From assembly GCA_964570855.1 (NCBI GenBank), contig CAZMZR010000153.1, positions 1 through 5,153 of the forward strand: a stretch of 5,153 nt of DNA. The letters are read 5' to 3'. This document shows, piece by piece, positions 1 through 5,153 of this stretch (position 1 is the first letter of the stretch; the number at the start of each line of letters is the position of its first letter). The DNA is from JAFGPS01 sp964570855. GTDB taxonomy: Bacteria > Planctomycetota > Phycisphaerae > Sedimentisphaerales > Anaerobacaceae. The position numbers and the translations under genes are program-made. The notes below the pieces were generated by a model. The model saw nothing but the letters and a program-made list of their open reading frames with translations. It had not been told where the DNA came from and made no database searches.

Positions 1-57
1 TTCTACATATTTATTGACTCTGTCCTTAAGCTCATCTGGCAATGTGGTATGGATCAT
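1..57 (-). CDS. Possible N-terminal fragment of an unknown protein, cut by the window edge
   Basis: Read on the minus strand from an ATG at 57, an open frame gives MIHTTLPDELKDRVNKYVE and runs off the left edge with no stop. The peptide is hydrophilic and charged, as expected of a real N-terminus, but 19 residues cannot be assigned to a family. The frame extends upstream to a stop at 88-90, so an alternative start such as the TTG at 63 is possible. An AGG lies about 10 bases upstream of the ATG, a weak ribosome binding site. A competing plus-strand frame is open from 1 to a TAG at 79-81. No function is proposed. Confidence 0.3.
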   Translation of the reverse strand, partial: MIHTTLPDELKDRVNKYVE

Positions 58-432
58 GCACAAATGACCTGCAAGCCTTAGTGCTGTTTACAGAGCTTGT
101 AGCTAAGCATATCGGCGTATTTGAGACAGACAATAAGCAGAGACAGCCTCAGCAGCTAATCTTATTGATAACAGGCAGGAGGGTTTAGAACATCTCAGAG
201 AACAGATCAAGTTATTGGAGCAAGTGGAGCAGGGCCGGGGCTGCCGATAAAAATCTTCTGAAAGATGCTTTAGCTTAAACTTTCTCTTTGAAGGTCTTGC
301 CGTTTTATTATCCATTGTATTTGTCCCCTTTTCAAATTAGGACAGTACCTTATTTTAACCTTGCGGCTGTAATAAATGCGGTTAACGTAAGCTCTTTGAA
401 ATATGAAGATTATAGTAAAAACCGTTTATTCC
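58..432. other. Left flank with weak coding signals, possibly decayed sequence
   Basis: No confident gene lies here. Three plus-strand frames are coding-like in turn: frame 1 up to the TAG at 79-81, frame 3 across about 66-140 (including FTELVAKHIGVFETDNK), and frame 2 across 137-250, ending in a TAA at 248-250 (including GLEHLREQIKLLEQVEQ, amphipathic). Such frame switching is what a frameshifted remnant would show. A 70-codon minus-strand ORF overlaps the same bases and is listed separately. A 6-bp inverted repeat, TTAACC at 355-360 with GGTTAA at 380-385, and a minus-strand TATAAT at 409-414 with only a poor -35 are the only possible signals between 316 and 432. Confidence 0.35.
103..315 (-). 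CDS. Small hypothetical ORF, 70 residues, cysteine-rich, doubtful
   Basis: The ORF starts at an ATG at 313-315 preceded by AAGGGG (325-330 read on the minus strand) at a 9-base spacing, a reasonable ribosome binding site. The N-terminus is strongly basic (MDNKTARPSKRKFKLKHLSE). The rest holds six cysteines (29, 32, 38, 42, 47 and 62), including a CxxC at 29-32, which could suggest a small metal-binding protein but could also be chance. There is no signal peptide or membrane segment. Against it, the opposite strand over 137-250 has an equally protein-like frame, and the product matches no family I recognise. A possible upstream promoter is the TATAAT at 409-414 with TTACGC 18 bp further upstream, which is weak. 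Confidence 0.25.
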   Translation of the reverse strand: MDNKTARPSKRKFKLKHLSEDFYRQPRPCSTCSNNLICSLRCSKPSCLLSIRLAAEAVSAYCLSQIRRYA

Positions 433-462
433 GCGTAATTTATGCCATAGGTATCCGTGGTT

Positions 463-484
463 AATTTGAAAAAACAAAGCCAAT
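463..484 (+). repeat. 22-bp direct repeat, copy 1
   Basis: This copy begins AATTTGAAAAAACAAA and matches 528-549 at 21 of 22 positions (the single difference is G at 479 versus C at 544). The copies start 65 bp apart and bracket the heptamer tract inside the 433-587 element. TTTGAA at 465-470 also forms a short inverted repeat with TTCAAA at 484-489. Confidence 0.75.
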
Positions 485-491
485 TCAAAGG

Positions 492-526
492 CAGATGACG
501 GAAAACAGAGGACAGAAGGCAGAAGA
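492..526 (+). repeat. Five tandem 7-bp units (CAGARGA type)
   Basis: The units are CAGATGA, CGGAAAA, CAGAGGA, CAGAAGG and CAGAAGA, with a C at every seventh base from 492 to 520 and another at 527. The tract is purine-rich on the plus strand. It resembles the short tandemly repeated heptamers known from some bacterial genomes, notably cyanobacteria, though no relationship is established. A 7-bp period is not a multiple of three, so the tract is unlikely to be selected as coding sequence. Confidence 0.65.
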
Positions 527-527
527 C

Positions 528-549
528 AATTTGAAAAAACAAACCCAAT
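528..549 (+). repeat. 22-bp direct repeat, copy 2
   Basis: This is the second copy of the repeat at 463-484, with one mismatch in 22. It lies directly after the heptamer tract and before the right inverted-repeat arm. Read on the minus strand it gives a T-rich run (533-540), but that run lies too far from any stem with a short loop to be a convincing terminator for the GH43 gene. Confidence 0.75.
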
Positions 550-623
550 CCGGCTTCGTCTGCGAATACCTGTGGCACAAGCTTCGCCGGGACAAGTTTC
601 AAAATAGTGTGCCCGCAAACGGA

Positions 624-1760
624 TTACGGTAATTCCCCGACTCTCGGCCAGCCGTTTTCCCATACCATAGTGGATATTTTCAGTTCAGACCTGCCCGTTT
701 GGCCGTGGTAAGCGTGAAACAAAAGATAGTCTTCGCCCGGTTCCTGGAGTACGGCCTGATGTCCGGGGCCGCGCCAGCTCGGCGTTGTTGCTTCAATGAC
801 AACAGTTCCGCCGCCCTCGGTCATCGGCTTGCCGCTTTTATCAACATACGGACCTGTAACTTTTCGTGAGCGGCCGACGACGACGTTGTATGTGCTTTTA
901 GTTCCGCGGCAGCAGAAATCGAATGATACGAACAGGTACCAGTACTTGCCGTGCCGGATTATGAACGGCGCCTCGACGGCGCCCTCGACCGGAGGAGTCT
1001 GGTGCTCTTCTGTTCGAGAACGGCTTGACAGGGAATATAATGTCGTATCTTTGGTGGAGAGCTTTCCTGTTTCGGGATCGATACGCTTCATCTTAATTCC
1101 GCTCCAGAAGCTACCCCAGCAGAGCCAGACATTATTTTCATCCTCGATGACCAGGTTGCCGTCGATAGCGTTCCAGTCGTCCTTGTCCTCGTACGACCGG
1201 ACCACAAGACCATGATCAATCCATTTGTAATCAGGGCTGTTCGGGTCTAATGTTTGGTTGGTGACCAGTCCGATGGCGGAATTGTTTCTGCCGAAGGTGG
1301 AAATCGAATAGTAGAGGTGATATTTGCCGTTGTAGTAGGAGATATCAGGGGCCCACGCTCCCCTTGTACCGGAAATTTCTTCTGTGCACCACTCGGGCAG
1401 CCTGTCGAATACGTGTCCGCAGAGGGTCCAGTTATACAAATCTTTCGAGCAACGTATAGGTATGATTCCTCCGGATCGTCGCCCGCCGCCGGTTGAGAAT
1501 ATATAGAATGTATCATTCTGGCGTATAATGACCGGATCGTGCACTCTCAAATCGCCGTCAAGCTCAAGAACTTCCGGTTCCGGCGAAACAGTCGTACTGC
1601 GACAGGATAAAACCGCGCCTGAAAAAACTGCGAACAGAATAATCGAACAGGTCACTAAGAGTACTCTTGTGATGTTATAACATGATTTGTCGTTGCTTAT
1701 CAGACGGTCATTGTCGGTAATGTTTTTCCTGTGAGCATTCTTCATTTTCAAAAGTAGCAT
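624..1760 (-). CDS. GH43 family glycoside hydrolase, probable endo-alpha-1,5-L-arabinanase (membrane-attached or lipoprotein)
   Basis: This 378-residue protein probably hydrolyses internal alpha-1,5 bonds of arabinan with inversion at the anomeric carbon, acting outside the cytoplasm. The family's catalytic triad is visible: Asp75 in VHDPVI (general base), Asp200 in NAIDGNLV (pKa modulator) and Glu263 in VEAPFI (general acid). GAWAPDI (134-140) and GPGHQAV (331-337, with His334 expected to bind the central metal) fit five-bladed GH43 arabinanases. FDFCCRG (280-286) followed by STYNVVVGRS resembles bacterial subfamily 5-type enzymes. Residues 32-51 are a hydrophobic segment ending in VLSC53, a possible but imperfect lipobox (Leu at -2), so it may instead be a membrane anchor. 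The start at 1760 is fixed by AAGGAGGT four bases upstream; the next Met (residue 6) would be too far from it. The roughly 31 residues before the hydrophobic segment are unusually long for a signal peptide. Length is normal for a single-domain GH43. Beta-xylosidase or alpha-L-arabinofuranosidase activity cannot be excluded. Confidence 0.9.
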   Translation of the reverse strand: MLLLKMKNAHRKNITDNDRLISNDKSCYNITRVLLVTCSIILFAVFSGAVLSCRSTTVSPEPEVLELDGDLRVHDPVIIRQNDTFYIFSTGGGRRSGGIIPIRCSKDLYNWTLCGHVFDRLPEWCTEEISGTRGAWAPDISYYNGKYHLYYSISTFGRNNSAIGLVTNQTLDPNSPDYKWIDHGLVVRSYEDKDDWNAIDGNLVIEDENNVWLCWGSFWSGIKMKRIDPETGKLSTKDTTLYSLSSRSRTEEHQTPPVEGAVEAPFIIRHGKYWYLFVSFDFCCRGTKSTYNVVVGRSRKVTGPYVDKSGKPMTEGGGTVVIEATTPSWRGPGHQAVLQEPGEDYLLFHAYHGQTGRSELKISTMVWENGWPRVGELP

Positions 1761-1764
1761 GATT

Positions 1765-1772
1765 ACCTCCTT
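1765..1772 (-). promoter_or_regulatory. Strong Shine-Dalgarno of the GH43 gene
   Basis: On the minus strand this reads AAGGAGGT, matching the anti-Shine-Dalgarno sequence throughout, with the GGAGG core ending 5 bases before the ATG at 1760. It settles the start at the first Met rather than Met6, where the spacing would be about 20 bases. Confidence 0.85.
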
Positions 1773-1808
1773 GTATTTTATTTGGTTTGGCTTTCGACAT
1801 AAAACTAA

Positions 1809-1821
1809 CCGTATTCTACGG
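1809..1821. promoter_or_regulatory. Short dyad in the GH43 leader
   Basis: CCGTA at 1809-1813 and TACGG at 1817-1821 are a perfect inverted repeat around a 3-base centre. It lies between the predicted transcription start (about 1834) and the ribosome binding site, where a repressor site or a small leader hairpin could act. The 5-bp arms are short enough for chance. Confidence 0.25.
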
Positions 1822-1840
1822 GAAAATTTACTTTTAGCGT

Positions 1841-1868
1841 ATTATACATTTATATTGAAGCAACTCAA
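1841..1868 (-). promoter_or_regulatory. Predicted sigma70-type promoter of the GH43 gene
   Basis: On the minus strand there is TTGAGT (1863-1868; 4 of 6 to the -35 consensus), a 16-bp spacer and a perfect TATAAT (1841-1846). Transcription would start near 1834, giving a leader of about 74 bases that includes the strong Shine-Dalgarno. Lying downstream of the LamG terminator, it lets the GH43 gene be expressed on its own. The surrounding AT-rich sequence offers some alternative -10 hexamers. Confidence 0.5.
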
Positions 1869-1993
1869 GTATTCCAGAGGAATGTTGCTCGATATCCCGT
1901 CAGAATCGAATTGGCGAACATCTGATTTGATGCAGTCGGCCTGACCCGGGGATTAGCTTAGTCTGAATTCTGTGCGGGGTGTGTAAAGTTGTT

Positions 1994-2036
1994 AAAAATA
2001 AAAAAAGGGCTTATACCTTTTTTCGGCATAAGCCCC
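1994..2036 (-). terminator. Rho-independent terminator of the LamG/Fn3 gene
   Basis: ATAAGCCC (2028-2035) and GGGCTTAT (2007-2014) form a perfect 8-bp stem, with CC/GG (2016-2017 with 2025-2026) able to pair further inside past one mismatch. On the minus strand the stem is followed at once by TTTTTTTATTTTT (2006-1994). The stem and T-tract orientation show it ends transcripts moving right to left. It lies about 120 bases past the LamG stop codon and upstream of the GH43 promoter, separating the two genes. Confidence 0.85.
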
Positions 2037-2129
2037 GAACTGTAAATTTATAATCCGGCCGATTGCCGTCCCGTGCGTTACAGAGTAATGCTCTGCAATC
2101 TCAGGTTTTTATAACCATATATCAATGCC

Positions 2130-2158
2130 GAATAGCACACCGATTATAGTTGCTATTC
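2130..2158. repeat. Inverted repeat spanning the LamG stop codon
   Basis: GAATAGCA (2130-2137) and TGCTATTC (2151-2158) are perfectly complementary 8-bp arms with a 13-base loop. The minus-strand TAG stop (2155-2153) lies inside one arm. There is no T-tract after it, so it is not a terminator; it could be a small 3' mRNA hairpin or chance. Confidence 0.45.
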
Positions 2159-5014
2159 AGAAACGCTGGGCAGATACAGCCGGATATCGTCAATAAACAA
2201 CACACCTGTACCTCCGGTTGTGCCGGTTCTTTCCAGACCGATAGTAAAAGTCGTGACATTACTTAAATCAATGCCTAAAGAAGCCAGGTCAACATGAAAC
2301 TCCTGCCAATCAGGTTGCCTCAAGTCACCATCGTATATCACCTTGGCACTATTAACTTTAACATACATCTGCTCCGTGGCGGGATTATTCGGATCGCCAT
2401 AGAACCAAAGTCTCAGTTCCTGGATGCCGCCTTTGGTCCAGTCCTTTCCCACAGACAGGTCGCTCGTATTCACTGTGACCTCGGAATAGCTTGCAGTGCT
2501 GTTGTCGTAAAATAATGGAGCTGATTGACTGCCGCCGTGAACAATTGTAATTTCGACAAAGTGTTCACCGTCGGGGAAGGAGGGCTCGGGATAACCCATT
2601 GTCGAACCATTTACCGTCGGATTATCATATCCGTCTAACCACTTCAGGTATATCCTGTTGCTGCCTTTTTCTCCGGGAGTAATGTCATTGTAAGCCTCGA
2701 AATCTTCCACAACGGCATAGTCATAAATTGTAAAGCTCCATATCCTGCCTTTGCCGATTGTACCGTCGGTATTGTATTCATCGATACGCCAGTAATAGGT
2801 CTGGTTCCAATCAAGAGATTCGGGTAAAGTATAGTTGTTGGCATCTTGTCTGCCCCGGTATATATCTGCGGTTGATATATCGGCATTTGCCACAGCCTCT
2901 TCGTCTGTGCCGAAATATACATCATGCTCAACTGCATTATCTCCGGGTACCCAGCTTAGAGTCGCTGCACTTATTATATCAGCGGTTGACCTGTTAGCAG
3001 GTTTGGGATCCCCGGCAAGGAGCGGGTAACCTCTCGAGACGGTTATGATCTCATCTTGTGAAAGTTCGCGATTATAGATGCGGAAATCATCCAAAGTACC
3101 GCTAAAGAATGCATCGTTAGGCCACTCCGGTTTACCCAACCAGTTCTCATTGGTCACTCCAAGATTACTTAAGGCATAATCTGTTACCATACTCCCAACG
3201 GACTGGCCATCAAGGTATAGCTGCATACTATTGGATTTTGAGACTACGGCTATATGATGCCAACCACCGGCAAGTGTGCCGGAACCTGAATCTAAATCAA
3301 ATGGTGTGTTGTCAGCGGTTATTGCTACATGCATTGCCCCGTCTTCTCCAAATCGTGGGCTGAGGTATGCGTAGTTCGTTGTATCCGTACCGAAATTAAA
3401 AATGGGGCGTAATACTCCACCTTCCGGATTGGTGAAATTTGCCCATATTGCCAGGGTGGCCTCATTGAGTGTGCTGATGAGCTGGCCAATGGGTAGATCC
3501 ACATAGTCATTGGTTCCGTCGAATTGTAATGCACCATCTACCGGTCCAAGTGTCCACTCAGGGCCGTTCATCAAAATGCCGTGATTGTAATTGCCGGACC
3601 AGTCAATGGCAGTTGTTCCCTCTTCCTCATCAAGCTTCCACCAGCCGACAAGGCTGGGATCGGTAACCAGTATCTCAAATATTGTTGTGAAACTCCAGAC
3701 TTCACCTTTCCAAATTGTGGCATCTTTTACACCGTCAATCCGCCAGTAATAGGTCGTGTCAAATTCCAGGGTTCCCGGATCGTATGTCTCACCGCTATAG
3801 AACGTTTTGAATTGTAAGCCTGCATGGCTGGCTCTGGTGGCGTTGTTAACATCTTCAAAACTGGTGCCTAAATATATATCATACCGCGTCGCCTGGGCAC
3901 CCGGGCTCCAGGCAAGCTCCACGTCGGGGCGTATATAACCGGCTCCATCCGATGGGCTTGGATCATAGGATATATACGGTTGAATTCTAAAGCTCCAGAT
4001 ATCGCCTTTCCAGGTATTGACGCCATCGGTCTCGTCAATCCGCCAGTAGTAGGTTAGACCCTGCACAAGACCAGTCAGGGGAAATGTCGTATTGCTGGTC
4101 AGGCCTTTGTCCGTACTTGCGGCGCCTTCGTTGACATCGTCCCAATTGTCACCAATGTACACATGATGGCCATTGACATCAGCGGCATAAATACTGGGGT
4201 CCCACTGTAGGGTCACGTCGGTTTCGTTGATTACTTCGCCGTCAGCCGGTACGGGGACAGATGCCTTTTCAGGCTCTGCCACCTTGCTTAACTCACCCTG
4301 AGACAGGACTCGGTTGTAAATACGGAAATCATCCAAAGTGCCCTCGAAGTAAGGATCGTCGTATTGCGACCTGCCGAGCCAGTTGTTGGTGGTTTCTCCC
4401 AGATTGTTTATACTGTTGCGGCAGTTGGTTTTTGAGCCGACTATCTCATTATCTACGTAAAGAATCATAGTCGTATTGCTCTCACTGACGGTAACGGCTA
4501 CGTGATGCCATCCGGTAGGTAGGATACCGATGCTCGCATCGAACTCGTCCCATATGCCGGTACTGGCATTGACAATGGCCAGGCGCATCGCCATGCTCGT
4601 CGTGCCCGTGCTTGGACAAACATAGATGTAGTTACTCTGACCTGAGCCGATATCGATGAATCGTTGCCAGCCCAGCTCGTCATCCGGACCAGTTCGACCG
4701 GCCCAGTTCACCCATATCGAAAAGGTACACTCATTCAGAGTAGGGATGAGCGAGTCGATGTTTAATTCGATATAGTCATCTTCATCAGACGGGTCGAATT
4801 GGATTGCCCCGTCTCTATAGCCATCGACCCATTGAGGATTCCCCATAAGGAAACCGTTGTTGCTGTTTCCGCTCGAGTCATAAGCAGTGCCACCGAAGGT
4901 CTCATCGAACTTCCACCAGCCGACAAGGTTTTGATCTTGAGCGTAGGCTATGTTTGAAAGAAACAGGCCGACCAGCAGACAAAAAGAGGTTAAATAAAAC
5001 AGTTTTTTGTACAT
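2153..5014 (-). CDS. Secreted multidomain LamG / Fn3-like protein with C-terminal jelly-roll-like domain
   Basis: This 953-residue exported protein has no recognisable catalytic domain and probably binds glycans or mediates adhesion. Its order is: signal peptide 1-25 (lysines 3-4, hydrophobic core, AYA cleavage site before Gln26); LamG/concanavalin-like module about 28-247 (VGWWKFDE 31-38, GWHHVAV 168-174, GTLDDFRIYNR 225-235); two Fn3-like modules about 250-345 and 346-445 (YYWRID at 322 and 422, WKG-WSF endings); a second LamG about 454-662 (VGWWKLDE 456-463, GWHHIAV 584-590, GTLDDFRIYNR 639-649); a third Fn3-like module about 665-763 (YYWRID 740, with Gly754 replacing the WKG tryptophan); and a beta-rich domain about 764-953 opening VVEDFEAY and closing FIDDIRLY, probably galactose-binding-like. 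There is no sortase, PEP-CTERM or dockerin tag. The start at 5014 follows AAGGAG with 6-base spacing; the frame stays open upstream to a GTG at 5143, but that adds a non-signal leader. It is its own transcription unit upstream of the GH43 gene. Ligand unknown. Confidence 0.9.
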   Translation of the reverse strand: MYKKLFYLTSFCLLVGLFLSNIAYAQDQNLVGWWKFDETFGGTAYDSSGNSNNGFLMGNPQWVDGYRDGAIQFDPSDEDDYIELNIDSLIPTLNECTFSIWVNWAGRTGPDDELGWQRFIDIGSGQSNYIYVCPSTGTTSMAMRLAIVNASTGIWDEFDASIGILPTGWHHVAVTVSESNTTMILYVDNEIVGSKTNCRNSINNLGETTNNWLGRSQYDDPYFEGTLDDFRIYNRVLSQGELSKVAEPEKASVPVPADGEVINETDVTLQWDPSIYAADVNGHHVYIGDNWDDVNEGAASTDKGLTSNTTFPLTGLVQGLTYYWRIDETDGVNTWKGDIWSFRIQPYISYDPSPSDGAGYIRPDVELAWSPGAQATRYDIYLGTSFEDVNNATRASHAGLQFKTFYSGETYDPGTLEFDTTYYWRIDGVKDATIWKGEVWSFTTIFEILVTDPSLVGWWKLDEEEGTTAIDWSGNYNHGILMNGPEWTLGPVDGALQFDGTNDYVDLPIGQLISTLNEATLAIWANFTNPEGGVLRPIFNFGTDTTNYAYLSPRFGEDGAMHVAITADNTPFDLDSGSGTLAGGWHHIAVVSKSNSMQLYLDGQSVGSMVTDYALSNLGVTNENWLGKPEWPNDAFFSGTLDDFRIYNRELSQDEIITVSRGYPLLAGDPKPANRSTADIISAATLSWVPGDNAVEHDVYFGTDEEAVANADISTADIYRGRQDANNYTLPESLDWNQTYYWRIDEYNTDGTIGKGRIWSFTIYDYAVVEDFEAYNDITPGEKGSNRIYLKWLDGYDNPTVNGSTMGYPEPSFPDGEHFVEITIVHGGSQSAPLFYDNSTASYSEVTVNTSDLSVGKDWTKGGIQELRLWFYGDPNNPATEQMYVKVNSAKVIYDGDLRQPDWQEFHVDLASLGIDLSNVTTFTIGLERTGTTGGTGVLFIDDIRLYLPSVSE

Positions 5015-5020
5015 AATACT

Positions 5021-5026
5021 CTCCTT
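5021..5026 (-). promoter_or_regulatory. Shine-Dalgarno deciding the LamG gene start
   Basis: On the minus strand this reads AAGGAG with 6 bases before the ATG at 5014. That ATG is followed directly by a typical signal peptide (MYKKLFYLTS...), so the longer 996-codon frame from the GTG at 5143 is not the real protein. Confidence 0.8.
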
Positions 5027-5038
5027 CAAACAAATAAA

Positions 5039-5071
5039 ATAATATCCATCCCAAAATCCAGGGACGGTCAA
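5039..5071 (-). promoter_or_regulatory. Weak candidate promoter for the LamG gene
   Basis: On the minus strand TTGACC (5066-5071) matches the -35 consensus at 5 of 6 positions, but the best -10 hexamers are spaced poorly: GATATT at 5041-5046 (19 bp) or TATTAT at 5039-5044 (21 bp). Another promoter could lie beyond the window edge at 5153. Confidence 0.25.
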
Positions 5072-5153
5072 AATCATGAACCGATATTCTGGTAACGCAC
5101 CAAAACAATAATTGCTCTTAATTATCCTGTACCTTCCATGCACAACGTTTTAT

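Larger units (their letters stand above)
433..587. repeat. MITE/REP-like non-coding element with 25-bp terminal inverted repeats
   Basis: The left arm 433-457 and the right arm 563-587 are imperfect inverted repeats: 19 of 25 positions match, with an inner core of TGCCA-AGGTAT-CG type at 443-457 and 563-577 (13 of 15). Five of the six differences are transitions. In a minus-strand transcript three of them become G-U pairs, so about 22 of 25 positions can pair. The arms enclose 105 bp holding a 22-bp direct repeat on either side of a five-unit heptamer tract. There is no transposase and no convincing gene inside. The right arm begins 36 bases past the GH43 stop codon, so the GH43 mRNA would carry this hairpin in its 3' untranslated region. 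Mobility is inferred from structure; no second copy lies in the window, and no target-site duplication is obvious. Confidence 0.6.
1761..2152. other. Intergenic region between the LamG gene and the GH43 gene
   Basis: This stretch of about 390 bases holds no convincing gene. From right to left along transcription it carries the hairpin around the LamG stop, a small hairpin (CAGAG at 2081-2085 with CTCTG at 2091-2095), the terminator at 1994-2036, an otherwise featureless stretch at 1870-1990, the GH43 promoter at 1841-1868, a 13-bp dyad at 1809-1821 and the GH43 ribosome binding site. A plus-strand 61-codon ORF from 1759 has no ribosome binding site and begins on the GH43 start codon, so it is not called. 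Confidence 0.7.

Noticed and set aside
329..472. 11-bp inverted repeat TTTTCAAATTA (329-339) with TAATTTGAAAA (462-472)
   Set aside because: It is AT-rich, and the right copy is part of the 22-bp direct repeat; with no matching extension it is likely chance.
433..587. CRISPR array
   Set aside because: There are only two 22-bp direct repeats, and what separates them is itself a heptamer tract rather than a unique spacer; no cas genes are present.
533..590. Possible terminator for GH43 (CCGGC at 550-554 with GCCGG at 586-590, then T-rich sequence on the minus strand)
   Set aside because: The stem is only 5 bp with a loop of about 31 bases, and the T-run at 540-533 begins about 10 bases after it. 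It also competes with the inverted-repeat pairing.
382..663. 93-codon minus-strand ORF overlapping the 3' end of the GH43 gene
   Set aside because: It overlaps GH43 in another frame and then runs through the inverted-repeat arm, direct repeats and heptamer tract. Its LLPSVLCFPSS-like stretch is the translation of the heptamers, so it is an artefact of the repeat.
796..1215. 139-codon plus-strand ORF opposite the GH43 gene
   Set aside because: It is antisense to the conserved catalytic region of GH43, has no family resemblance, and is a shadow frame.
1759..1944. 61-codon plus-strand ORF in the GH43 upstream region
   Set aside because: It starts on the GH43 start codon, has no Shine-Dalgarno, and covers the GH43 promoter and leader read backwards.
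5015..5143. N-terminal extension of the LamG protein to the GTG at 5143
   Set aside because: There is no ribosome binding site at the GTG visible in the window, and the extension would bury a standard signal peptide 43 residues in; the ATG at 5014 has AAGGAG at ideal spacing.

Overview
The window looks like a piece of a Planctomycetota genome, most likely a Phycisphaerae/Sedimentisphaerales-type anaerobic polysaccharide degrader. The basis is the large secreted protein built from LamG modules opening with VGWWKFDE/VGWWKLDE and Fn3-like modules carrying YYWRID, an architecture I associate with that group, next to a family 43 glycoside hydrolase. This assignment is inference; Lentisphaerae or Verrucomicrobia relatives are possible.

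Layout. Both confident genes are on the minus strand, so transcription runs right to left. At the right, 5014-2153 encodes a 953-residue secreted protein: signal peptide, LamG, two Fn3-like modules, LamG, a third Fn3-like module and a C-terminal jelly-roll-like domain. An 8-bp inverted repeat spans its stop codon, and a clear rho-independent terminator follows at 1994-2036. The intergenic stretch to 1761 holds a good sigma70-type promoter (TTGAGT, 16 bp, TATAAT). It drives a 378-residue GH43 enzyme (1760-624) resembling endo-alpha-1,5-L-arabinanases, with an N-terminal membrane or lipoprotein signal and all expected catalytic residues. Strong Shine-Dalgarno sequences fix both starts.

Immediately 3' of the GH43 gene, 433-587 forms a compact element of about 155 bp not explained by genes. 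It has imperfect 25-bp terminal inverted repeats (19 of 25 matching), a 22-bp direct repeat inside, and between the two copies exactly five 7-bp units of the type CAGARGA. It looks like a small non-coding (MITE/REP-like) repeat and would fold into a long hairpin in the GH43 transcript. The leftmost 430 bases hold only weak coding signals: a possible partial gene running off the left edge on the minus strand, a 70-codon minus-strand ORF with a fair ribosome binding site, and plus-strand fragments that look like decayed coding sequence.

Functionally, the pair suggests extracellular capture and breakdown of arabinose-containing plant or algal polysaccharide: the GH43 enzyme cuts arabinan at the cell surface or periplasm, and the LamG/Fn3 protein binds glycans or mediates adhesion. 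The terminator and separate promoter indicate two transcription units, so this link rests on proximity only. I see no RNA gene, CRISPR array, transposase, or evidence of a novel multi-gene system.
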